Source: Nocardia acidivorans NBRC 108247
Lineage (GTDB): Bacteria; Actinomycetota; Actinomycetes; Mycobacteriales; Mycobacteriaceae
Reading direction: 5' to 3'
DNA: 64,000 nt
Assembly: GCF_001625085.1 (NCBI RefSeq)
Contig: NZ_BDAW01000020.1
Span: 1 to 64,000, forward strand
Part shown: positions 43,840 to 53,047 of the stretch, piece by piece
Layout of the letters: each line of letters begins with the position of its first letter
Position numbering within the stretch: the stretch's first letter is position 1
Made by a program: the position numbers and the translations under genes
The notes under the pieces: model-generated
The model's database searches: none
What the model saw: the letters and a program-made list of their open reading frames with translations, nothing else
What the model was told of the DNA's origin: nothing

Positions 43840-44760
43840 CTAGGAGGTGCGGCGGCCGTCCCCGGCCTGCTGTCCCATGATGTCGGTGCAGCACCGAATG
43901 AAGTACCGCACAATGGGATCCGCCTCGGAGGCGTCCGGCCACACCAGCGCCACCCGGGTCTGTCCGATGCCGTGCACGGGGCGGAACACCACGCCCGGAT
44001 AGGGATTCGCGGCGGCGGTGGAGGCCGGGGTGAAGCTCACGCCATAGCCATTGGCGATGGCGCGCAGCCACTCCTCGGTATTGCGGGCGATGGCCCCGAT
44101 GATGGCGGTGTCGGCGGGCCGGGAGTCCAGGCCCATCCAGTAGTCGCGCCACCAGCCGGTTTCGGCGGGTGAGGCGACATAGGGCTCATCCCAGAGTTCC
44201 CGGAAGGCGATGTCCTCGCGTTCGGCGAGCGGATGATCGTCCGGCAGCGCGATCCACCGCGGTTCGGTGAAGAGTTCGCGCACGTAGTACCCGTCCTGGC
44301 CGGGGAAGGGTAGTCGCAGCAGTGCGACATCGACATCGCCCTCGTCGAGTCCGGCGGTGGGGTCGGTCCAGCCGCCCTGGTGGATATCGACCTGCCAGTC
44401 CGGATGCAGCCGGTGGAAGACGCGAATGATCTCCGGGATATGCCCGTCGGCGGCGCTGTTGACGCAGCCCAGGCGCAGTAGGCGGGCGGCGCGGCTGGCA
44501 TCGCTCTTGGTATCGCGCAGAATGTGGTCCCAGGCGCCGAGCAGGCCCGGAACCCGTTCGGCCAGCACCTTTCCCGCCGCGGTGAGGGTCCAGCCCGCCC
44601 GTGAGCGGATGAAGAGCTCGACGCCGAGTTGCTGTTCCAGCTGTTTGATCTGGGTGGCCAGGGCCGGTTGGGCGACATGCAGCCGCTGCGCCGCCAGCGG
44701 CAGGGACTCGGTCTCCGCGACCGCCAGGAAGTAACGCAGCAGTCGCGTGTCGATATCCAT
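43840..44760 (-). CDS. LysR-type transcriptional regulator, copy B
   Basis: A 306-aa LysR regulator with the same layout as copy A: MDIDTRLLRYFLAVAETESL, AAQRLHVAQPALATQIKQLE, then LLRLGCVNSAADGHIPEII. The two clearly arose by tandem duplication with later divergence in the effector-binding part. Copy B is divergent from the ThrE-like exporter gene, the classical arrangement for LysR control, and an inverted repeat lies between them. Confidence 0.92.
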   Translation of the reverse strand: MDIDTRLLRYFLAVAETESLPLAAQRLHVAQPALATQIKQLEQQLGVELFIRSRAGWTLTAAGKVLAERVPGLLGAWDHILRDTKSDASRAARLLRLGCVNSAADGHIPEIIRVFHRLHPDWQVDIHQGGWTDPTAGLDEGDVDVALLRLPFPGQDGYYVRELFTEPRWIALPDDHPLAEREDIAFRELWDEPYVASPAETGWWRDYWMGLDSRPADTAIIGAIARNTEEWLRAIANGYGVSFTPASTAAANPYPGVVFRPVHGIGQTRVALVWPDASEADPIVRYFIRCCTDIMGQQAGDGRRTS

Positions 44761-44961
44761 GCAATCAGGTTATGGACGGCGCAACCCGTAGGCACATCCC
44801 GGCGTCAGCGGCCGGGACGGCCGGGGATGCTATTCGCGGTTCCGGCACAGTGCCCATGCTCGCAGATGACGGCCGTGAGGCGAACCGGATTAGTGGAAGC
44901 GGGCGAGCTAGGGTGAATTAGCTAAACGATAGCTGTCTCGATTCCGGGCGGAAGGAGGCAG
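44761..44961. promoter_or_regulatory. LysR/thrE divergent region with inverted repeat
   Basis: A 201-bp intergenic region. The inverted repeat agcta-aacga-tagct lies at 44920-44934 just before the exporter gene; a further agcta half-site is at 44906-44910. The TnA-type spacing suits a LysR operator. The exporter's ribosome-binding site is gaaggagg at 44951-44958. Confidence 0.55.
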
Positions 44962-46422
44962 GTGAATCCCACCGAACCCGAACCACATCAGCCCCAGCAC
45001 CGCATGGTCCCGGCCCCGCGCCCCATGAGCGGGCGGCTCTACGGCGCCACCCGCCGCGCCGCCGGCTCCATGGATCGCTGGCTACGCCGGGTCAGCGCGG
45101 TGCCGCTCGATCTGCCCGAGGACGCGCCCGAACCGCAGGAGCCGCCGGTCTCGGCGGATCTGCTGGATCTGCTGCGGCATATGGGCGTGGCGCTCATCGC
45201 CTCCGGTGAGACCACCAATCAGGTGCAGCGCATTCTCGATGATCTGGCCCGCCGCTACGACGCCGACGAAGTGCACTTCTTCGTGCTGCCCACCGGCATC
45301 TTCGTGCGCGTGCACGATTCCCGCGGTAGCGCCGTGGATCTGCTGGAGGCGAATGTGGACACGCTGCGACTGGATCAGATCGCCGCGCTCTACAAACTCA
45401 TCGACGAGATCAAACACACGGTGCCCGCGCCGGCCAAGGCCACGCTGGCGCTGGCCGTGATCCTCGATTCGCCGCCGCCGACCGCGGTATGGCTCATGCT
45501 GCTGGGCAATGTGGTGCTCACCACGGGCCTGGGGCTCATGCTCAATCCGACCGCGGACGCGCTACCCGGATATATCGTGATCGGCCTGGTGGTGCAGTTG
45601 CTGATCCTGCTCGCGGACCGGATGCCGTTGATCTCACTGGGTCTGCCGGTGCTCGCCGGTGGCACGGTCACGTTGCTGGCCTTCGGATTTCCGCACGCGC
45701 TGGGCGGCGGCAATCCGCAGCAGTTGCTGGTGCCGGGCGTCTCCACGCTGCTGCCGGGCGCGACGCTCACCAACGGGTCCATCGAATTGGCGACCGGATC
45801 GATGGTGGCGGGTGCGAGTCGCACCATCTACGGCCTGAACAAACTGTTCCTGCTGGCCTTCGGCGTCCTGATCGGATTGCAGCTGCTCGGCTCGCAGCGC
45901 GTCGGCACCCCCGAGCACCTGCATCAATTGGGTTGGTGGGCGCCGGTTCTCGGTGTGCTGCTGATCGGACTCGGGCATTCCTGGCGGGCCAGCGCGCCGC
46001 CGAAATCGCTGCTCTGGCTGCTGGTGGTGCTGTACGCGGCATTCGCGGCGCAGCGGTTGGGTGTGCAGATCGGCGGCGGTCTGCTGGGTTCGTTCCTGGG
46101 CGGCATGGTGGCGGTGCCCGCGGCATATCTGGTGCAGCGCAATCGAAATGCCCCGCCCACCCAGGTGACCTTCCTGCCCGCCTTCTGGATGCTGGTGCCC
46201 GGCGGTATCGGCTTCGCGGGGGTATCGCAGCTGGTGGCCGAGTCCGATGCCAATGGTCTGCACGTGCTGGTGACGACCACGCTGACGGTGCTGGCCATCG
46301 CGCTGGGCGTACTGGTCGGCTCGGGTCTGGCGACCAAGCGGCCACCGCAGATCACGCCCATGGTGGAGCAGTTCCTGGGTCCGGATACCGGGCGGCATTC
46401 AGCGGACCGCCGCAGGCCCTGA
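44962..46422 (+). CDS. thrE: Threonine/serine exporter (ThrE family)
   Basis: A 486-aa membrane protein starting at GTG 44962. The soluble ThrE domain (LLRHMGVALIASGETTNQVQ, VHFFVLPTGIFVRVH, about 70-175) precedes about ten hydrophobic segments, with DUF3815-type repeats at the end, as in Corynebacterium glutamicum ThrE. It should export threonine/serine across the cytoplasmic membrane using proton motive force. LysR copy B is a likely regulator. Its last 24 bases overlap the convergent SGNH gene. Confidence 0.87.
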   Translation: MNPTEPEPHQPQHRMVPAPRPMSGRLYGATRRAAGSMDRWLRRVSAVPLDLPEDAPEPQEPPVSADLLDLLRHMGVALIASGETTNQVQRILDDLARRYDADEVHFFVLPTGIFVRVHDSRGSAVDLLEANVDTLRLDQIAALYKLIDEIKHTVPAPAKATLALAVILDSPPPTAVWLMLLGNVVLTTGLGLMLNPTADALPGYIVIGLVVQLLILLADRMPLISLGLPVLAGGTVTLLAFGFPHALGGGNPQQLLVPGVSTLLPGATLTNGSIELATGSMVAGASRTIYGLNKLFLLAFGVLIGLQLLGSQRVGTPEHLHQLGWWAPVLGVLLIGLGHSWRASAPPKSLLWLLVVLYAAFAAQRLGVQIGGGLLGSFLGGMVAVPAAYLVQRNRNAPPTQVTFLPAFWMLVPGGIGFAGVSQLVAESDANGLHVLVTTTLTVLAIALGVLVGSGLATKRPPQITPMVEQFLGPDTGRHSADRRRP

Positions 46423-47025
46423 GTCCGGATCGGCCAGCCACCGCAGCCAGTGCGGTGCGAGCAGCGCGGCGAATTCGTCATAGCCGGGCGCGTCGGGGTG
46501 GTAGCCGTCGGTGGCGGCGACCTCGCGCATCCAGATCGGATTCTCTCGCAGGGGTTGGTGCGCACGCAGATACGGCATTTCGAGGGCGTCGCAGAGTTCG
46601 GCGAAACCGGCATCCAGAGCCAGCAGCCGTCGATTGTGATCCTCGTCCACATTCGGCGGTGGCGCGACCACCAGTGCGGGCCAGCCCTTTTCCCGCACGC
46701 CGCGCAGGATGGCGGTGAGGTTCTCGATCGACACCGCGGGATCGACGCGGGCGCGGCCGTTCTCGAACTGGGTGTCATTGACGCCGGTGGAGATCACCAC
46801 CCGGCAGTCGGCCCCCGCGGGTAGCCGCGGCGTGCACTCGGCCTCCCAGCGGGCGCGCAGTTCGGTGCTGTTCTCGCGGCGAACGCCCAGGTTGTAGTAG
46901 CTCAGCGGTTGTCCGGCTGCGATGGCGCGGACCGCGAGCCGACCGGCCCAGCCCAGACACTGGCGATCACCGATCCCGGCGACCAACGACTCACCCAGAA
47001 AGCACACACGAAGATCAGGCACCAC
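46399..47025 (-). CDS. SGNH/GDSL-type hydrolase
   Basis: A 208-aa SGNH hydrolase. Block I is FLGESLVAGIGD (Ser near residue 13, with GES in place of GDS), the Gly of block II is in YNLGVRREN, Asn of block III in STGVNDTQFE, and Asp/His of block V in ATDGYHPDAPGYDEF. All catalytic positions are kept. No signal peptide is evident, so it is probably a cytoplasmic esterase or lipase. The start is GTG 47025. It overlaps the thrE end by 24 bases convergently. Confidence 0.88.
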   Translation of the reverse strand: MVPDLRVCFLGESLVAGIGDRQCLGWAGRLAVRAIAAGQPLSYYNLGVRRENSTELRARWEAECTPRLPAGADCRVVISTGVNDTQFENGRARVDPAVSIENLTAILRGVREKGWPALVVAPPPNVDEDHNRRLLALDAGFAELCDALEMPYLRAHQPLRENPIWMREVAATDGYHPDAPGYDEFAALLAPHWLRWLADPDSGPAAVR

Positions 47026-47223
47026 GGGCAGATGGTTTCACGGCACGCAGGAAAAACAGACACGACATGACGGCGTGGCGGGCGGGGACGTCCCGATCGG
47101 GGGAGGCGACGGGTTACGGTAACCGGCGGGTTGGAAAGTCGGCGTGCCCGCCGGCGGCACGGCCCGCCCCGAGCCGACCATGGGACCGCAGTCGTTCCCA
47201 CGATCCGAAAGCGCCCACAGGAC

Positions 47224-49593
47224 ATGCGAGTCGACGGACGGGAAGTTCCTGTCTCCGGCAGCCTGCTGCAGCCCAGGACCCGCCGGACCAGCGACATACT
47301 GCGCGTCGTGCTGTCCGCGGTCTTCACGGCCGTCGTCATCACCGGCTCGCTCATCACCCGGCCGCAGTGGGAGAACCTGGAGCGCTCGGTCTCCGAAATC
47401 GTCGGATTCCTCACGCCCGAGCAGTCCAATCTGGTCTACATCCTCTACGGGATCGCGATTCTGGCGCTGCCGTTCGCGATTCTGGTGCGCCTGATCTGGG
47501 GCGGACAGTGGAAGCTGCTGGGCGGCTTCCTGTCCGCCGGCCTGATCGCTCTGCTGCTGTTCTCCATCACCGGCACCGGATTCAGCGCGCCGCGCTGGCA
47601 TCTGTCCGAGCCGGAGCAGGTCAATACCTTCCTGTCGCAGTTCCTGGACGATCCGCGCTGGATCGCCATGCTGGCGGCCACGCTGACGGTGGCGAGCCCG
47701 TGGCTGCCCGCGCGCTGGCGGCGCTGGTGGTGGACGCTGCTGCTGGCATTCGTGCCCATCCACCTGGTGGTCTCGCTGGTGGTGCCCGCGCGCGCACTGC
47801 TCGGGCTGGCGGTGGGCTGGCTGGTGGGTGCGGTCATCGTGCTGGTGGTCGGCACGCCCACGCTCGAGGTTCCGCTCGACGCGGCCGTTCGGGTGCTGGC
47901 GCGGCGCGGTTTCCAGGTGACGGCCTTCCAGGTGGTGCGCCCGGCCGGGCGCGGGCCGCTGGTGCTCTCGGCCAAGACCGAGGCCGATCCCCTGATCGTG
48001 GAGATGTACGGGCAGAACCAGCGCAGCCGCAGTGCGCTGCGACAATTGCGGCGCTGGTTGACGATTCGGCCCGGTGAGTATCCGACGCTCTTCGGCTCCA
48101 TGCGCCGCGCGGTGGAGCATCGCGCGCTCATGGGTATCGCCATCGGGGATCTCGGGCTGGGCAGTAATCGTCCGCTGACCGTCGCCGCACTGGATCGCGG
48201 CTGGATGATGTACGCGCACACCGAACCTCGCGGGGTGCCGCTCGCGGCCGAACACGGTGAGCAGATGCTGGTCAAGGTGTGGCAGGCGCTGGGCACACTG
48301 CACGAGGGGCAGATCACGCACGGCGATCTGCGCGCCGAGGATATTCGGATCGTGGACGGCGACGTGCGTTTCAGCGGTTTCATGATGTCCGAGTTCGGCA
48401 CCTATGACGTGCGATTCCAATCCGATGTGGCGCAGCTGCTGCTCACCTCGGCGGCGCTGTTCGGGCCCGAGACCGCCGTGCGCACCGCCTTGGAGTTGAT
48501 GGGTCCGCAGCGGGTGCTGAGCGCCTCGCGGCGGCTCACCAAAACCGCCATCCCGCAACAGGTCCGCAAGGCGGTGCCCAATGTCGGGGAGGTCATGAAG
48601 GCCACCCGTGACGAGGTGGCGGTGCAGACCGATCAGGACAAGATCGAGGCCGCGCGCATCACCCGATTCTCCCGCAATCAGATCATCCAGCTGGTGCTGT
48701 TGATCGGCCTGGTGTACGTGGCGTACCCGTACATCAGTGCCGCGCCCGGCTTCTTCTCCGAACTGCAGCAGGCGAATTGGTGGTGGGCTGCGCTGGGCCT
48801 GGCCGTCTCCGCGCTCACCTATCTGGGTGCGGCAATGGCGTTGTGGGCCTGCGCCTCCGAGGAGGTCAACTTCCGCAACCTGCTGTTCATGCAGGTCGCC
48901 AACACCTTCGCCGCGACCACCACGCCCGCGGGTGTGGGCGGTCTGGCCCTGAGCGTCCGCTTCCTGCAGAAGAGCGGTCTGGGCGCGGTGCGCGCCACCG
49001 CGGCGGTGGCCCTACAGCAGACCATCCAGGTGGTCACCCACCTGGTGCTGCTGGTGTTCTTCAGTGTGGCAGCGGGCGTTTCGACGAACCTGTCGCATTT
49101 CGTCCCGAGCGCGACCATCCTCTACCTCGTAGCCGGCACCCTGCTCGGCCTGCTCGGTGTGACCATGTTCGTCCCCAAGATCCGCCGCTGGCTGGTCCAC
49201 GAGGTACGCCCCCAATTGGCCGATGTCCTGGCACAGCTCAAAGACCTGGCGCGCCGCCCGGGACGCCTGGCCATGATCGTCGGCGGCTGCGCCACCACCA
49301 CCCTGGGCATGGCCCTGGCCCTCTGGGCGAGCATCGAAGCCTTCGGCGGCAGTACGACTTTCGTGACGGTCACCATCGTCACCATGATCGGCGGCACCCT
49401 CGCCTCGGCCGCCCCCACCCCCGGCGGCGTAGGCGCCGTCGAAGCCGCCCTCATCGGCGGTCTCGCGGCCTTCGGAGTAGCGGCGACCATAGCCGTCCCC
49501 GCGGTCCTGCTCTACCGAGTCCTGACCTGCTGGCTCCCCGTCTTCTGCGGCTGGGCCATCATGCGCTGGCTAACCTCCAACGACATGATCTGA
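47224..49593 (+). CDS. Kinase-like domain fused to LPG-synthase/AglD-type membrane domain
   Basis: A 789-aa membrane protein from ATG 47224. About five to six hydrophobic segments fill residues 20-220. A soluble part of about 220 residues follows with a kinase-like stretch (GTLHEGQITHGDLRAEDIRI then VRFSGFMMSEFG): HGDLRAED recalls the HGD catalytic loop of atypical kinases, but the usual Asn is not clear. The C-terminal part (about 500-789) is an LPG-synthase transmembrane/AglD-like flippase domain (TTTPAGVGGLALSVRFLQ, PTPGGVGAVEAALIGGLAA). It may move or recognise a lipid-linked molecule. Confidence 0.82.
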   Translation: MRVDGREVPVSGSLLQPRTRRTSDILRVVLSAVFTAVVITGSLITRPQWENLERSVSEIVGFLTPEQSNLVYILYGIAILALPFAILVRLIWGGQWKLLGGFLSAGLIALLLFSITGTGFSAPRWHLSEPEQVNTFLSQFLDDPRWIAMLAATLTVASPWLPARWRRWWWTLLLAFVPIHLVVSLVVPARALLGLAVGWLVGAVIVLVVGTPTLEVPLDAAVRVLARRGFQVTAFQVVRPAGRGPLVLSAKTEADPLIVEMYGQNQRSRSALRQLRRWLTIRPGEYPTLFGSMRRAVEHRALMGIAIGDLGLGSNRPLTVAALDRGWMMYAHTEPRGVPLAAEHGEQMLVKVWQALGTLHEGQITHGDLRAEDIRIVDGDVRFSGFMMSEFGTYDVRFQSDVAQLLLTSAALFGPETAVRTALELMGPQRVLSASRRLTKTAIPQQVRKAVPNVGEVMKATRDEVAVQTDQDKIEAARITRFSRNQIIQLVLLIGLVYVAYPYISAAPGFFSELQQANWWWAALGLAVSALTYLGAAMALWACASEEVNFRNLLFMQVANTFAATTTPAGVGGLALSVRFLQKSGLGAVRATAAVALQQTIQVVTHLVLLVFFSVAAGVSTNLSHFVPSATILYLVAGTLLGLLGVTMFVPKIRRWLVHEVRPQLADVLAQLKDLARRPGRLAMIVGGCATTTLGMALALWASIEAFGGSTTFVTVTIVTMIGGTLASAAPTPGGVGAVEAALIGGLAAFGVAATIAVPAVLLYRVLTCWLPVFCGWAIMRWLTSNDMI

Positions 49594-49664
49594 CACAACG
49601 ACATTCATGCATTGGGGCAGGGATTGGTCGAGAAGGGTCCTGCGTCACCACATGCACATCGTGC

Positions 49665-51224
49665 TTACTTTCGGAGTTCTACCTTGAGGACCTTGCCGCT
49701 GGCGTTGCGGGGGAGTTCGCTGACGATGACCAGCTCTTTGGGGTGTTTGTAGCGGGCCAGGGATTCGTTGAGGAAGGGTTCCAGTTCTTCGAGGGTCAGG
49801 GTGTCGACGCCCTCGACGAGTGCGACGACCGCTACCGGGACCTCGCCCCATTTCTCGTGCGCGCGGCCGATTACCGCCGCCTCGTGGATCTTCGGGTGGG
49901 CGAACAGGACGTTCTCCACTTCGGCGCAGTAGATGTTCTCGCCGCCGGAGATGATCATGTCCTTCTTGCGGTCCACGACGTAGATGAAGCCGTCGGCGTC
50001 GGCGCGGACCAGATCGCCGGAGTGGAACCAGCCGCCGTGGAAGGCTTCGGCGGTGGCCTCGGGCTTGTTCCAGTAGCCCTGCATGAGGGTGGGGCCGCGG
50101 TAGACGATCTCGCCGACGGTGCCGGGTTCGACATCGTTCATCTCGTCGTCGACGATGCGGGCCTGAATGGTCGGGATGGGCTTGCCGACCGAACCGAGCT
50201 TGGTGAGGGCGTCGCGGCCTTCGAGAACGCAGGTGATGGGCGACATTTCGGTCTGGCCGAAGACCGCGACATTGAAAGCGTCGGGGAAGCAGTCGGCCAT
50301 GGCCCGCAGGACCGTGTCGGAGGCGGGGGCCGCACCCCAGCAGAGGGCCTTCAGCGCCAGTTTGCGCTGTTTGACGGTCGGCTCCTCGCAGATGAGCTGC
50401 CACTGCACGGGTACGCAGAATGCGGCGGTGGCCTGCTCGGCCTCGATGGCGTCGAGGAATTCGGTGGCGTCGAACGCGCCCAGCGGATGCAGCACGGTCT
50501 TGCCGCCGAGCATGAAATACGGTGTCAGACTGCCCAATCCGGCGATGTGGAACAGCGGTGAGGTGCAGAATCCGATGGATTCGGGGGTGATCTCCATGGC
50601 GCGAATACAGGTGAGCGCCTGCGCGTTCAGATTCGCGTGCGAGAGCACCGCGCCCTTGGGGCTGCCCGTGGTGCCCGAGGTGTACATGATCAGCGCCGGG
50701 GTTTCCTCCGGAATGTCCAGCGGCGCATGGGGTTCGCCCGCCTCGGCGAGCACCTCCTCGTAGCCGAGCACACCGTCCCCGGATCGGCCGTTGATCACCA
50801 CGATGGTGTCGAGACCGGCCGCCTGTCCGGCGACGCCCGCCGCCAGCGGTTGCAGCAGCGAATCGGTGACGATGGCCTTCGCGCCGGAGTCGCCCACGAT
50901 ATAGGAGACCTCCGGCGGCGTGAGCCGGAAGTTCACCGGCGCCACGATGGCCCCGAGTGCGTTGATGCCCATGACGGCCTCGATGTACTCGGTGTAGTTC
51001 AGGGCGAGGATGAGCACGCGGTCGCCGAACCCGACCCCGCGACGGGCGAGCGCGTCGGCGAATTTCTCCGAACGCTCGTGCAGCTGACTCCACGTGGTGT
51101 CCACGCCCTTGAACCGGAAGGCGACGCTGTCGGGTCGCATGGCCGCATGCGTGGCGACCTGGTTGACCCAGTGATTGCGCCTGGACCGGGTCGGCTCGTC
51201 GAGCGGCCGGAGACCTGTGGTCAT
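49665..51224 (-). CDS. fadD5: Long-chain acyl-CoA synthetase (FadD5-like)
   Basis: A 519-aa adenylate-forming ligase that activates fatty acids to acyl-CoA. The P-loop is LIMYTSGTTGSPKGAVLSH; also FGQTEMSP, GGWFHSGDLV, DRKKDMIISGGENIYCAE, and the C-terminal lysine in LPRNASGKVLK. Sequence is closest in my memory to M. tuberculosis FadD5. ATG 51224 gives the start MTTGLRPLDEPT; the upstream extension of the frame to 51383 is unlikely. It is divergent from a nitronate monooxygenase gene. Confidence 0.92.
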   Translation of the reverse strand: MTTGLRPLDEPTRSRRNHWVNQVATHAAMRPDSVAFRFKGVDTTWSQLHERSEKFADALARRGVGFGDRVLILALNYTEYIEAVMGINALGAIVAPVNFRLTPPEVSYIVGDSGAKAIVTDSLLQPLAAGVAGQAAGLDTIVVINGRSGDGVLGYEEVLAEAGEPHAPLDIPEETPALIMYTSGTTGSPKGAVLSHANLNAQALTCIRAMEITPESIGFCTSPLFHIAGLGSLTPYFMLGGKTVLHPLGAFDATEFLDAIEAEQATAAFCVPVQWQLICEEPTVKQRKLALKALCWGAAPASDTVLRAMADCFPDAFNVAVFGQTEMSPITCVLEGRDALTKLGSVGKPIPTIQARIVDDEMNDVEPGTVGEIVYRGPTLMQGYWNKPEATAEAFHGGWFHSGDLVRADADGFIYVVDRKKDMIISGGENIYCAEVENVLFAHPKIHEAAVIGRAHEKWGEVPVAVVALVEGVDTLTLEELEPFLNESLARYKHPKELVIVSELPRNASGKVLKVELRK

Positions 51225-51393
51225 GCTGTGTCCTTCCGTCTGGTCGCTCGTGAGAATAGCAACTAACTTCTTGGCGTGACAAGGGTTACAGAGAAGGTTC
51301 CAGCCGATGTTTATCATTGATTCAATCAGCAGCTCAGAGTGCATAAACTGCTCTTGATGACCCAGGCATCGCCATGAGGTCATCCCCAGGTGA

Positions 51394-52491
<1,098 letters not shown>

Positions 52492-52598
52492 GAGCCGTCA
52501 CCGGCACGCACGCGTGCCGGTGGTTCCGTGCGACCACAATTCTGGACGTACCCCCGGAGTCACCCCCACCTCACGAAACCATTTGGCACTTTTAGCTA

Positions 52599-52629
52599 AG
52601 AGCCCTTGGCAATTCTTGCCAAGGGCTCT
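52599..52629 (+). terminator. Perfect 14-bp hairpin terminator
   Basis: agagcccttggcaa (52599-52612), a ttc loop, and the exact complement at 52616-52629, followed by ggtcattt. It lies about 108 bp after the nitronate monooxygenase stop and should end that transcript before the antitoxin-like gene. Confidence 0.85.
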
Positions 52630-52702
52630 GGTCATTTCGGGTGTCGAGCGCCCCGCGATACGTCATGCTTTAACGACAGTCCGACGTGGCGGAGGTGCCG
52701 AA

Positions 52703-52876
52703 ATGGCAATCACTCGTATCTATCTCGACGATGACGCGCTGCGGCGGACGATGACAATTTCGGGCGTTCACACCGAACAGGACGCGGTGAATCTAGCGTT
52801 GCGATTCTTCAGCATGCATGCCACGGCGGCCGATCTGGAGCATCCGATCCACACTCGGGCGGCGACCGCCTCCTAG
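52703..52876 (+). CDS. VapB-family antitoxin-like protein, no toxin partner
   Basis: A 57-aa protein starting at ATG 52703 after ggaggtgccg. The ITRIYLDDDALRRTMTISGV segment then HTEQDAVNLALRFF fits the VapB-type antitoxin (ribbon-helix-helix-like) pattern. Genuine VapB genes have a PIN-domain VapC gene directly after; here the next gene is the PKS-like protein 172 bp away and no PIN-domain ORF is present. It is an orphan or remnant that could still regulate by DNA binding. Confidence 0.6.
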   Translation: MAITRIYLDDDALRRTMTISGVHTEQDAVNLALRFFSMHATAADLEHPIHTRAATAS

Positions 52877-53047
52877 GCGGGCGCGGCGAGTACCCCGATG
52901 CCCTCCCGGCATCGGGGCGCACTCGTGTTTCGATGTCGCGCACCCCGACCCACCTGCGCGAAAGCTATTCTGGGCGAGGCGAAATCTTGGCACAATCGCC
53001 CGGAGGTACCTCGGCGCACATGTCGCCGGACACGGGAGGGATTTCCT

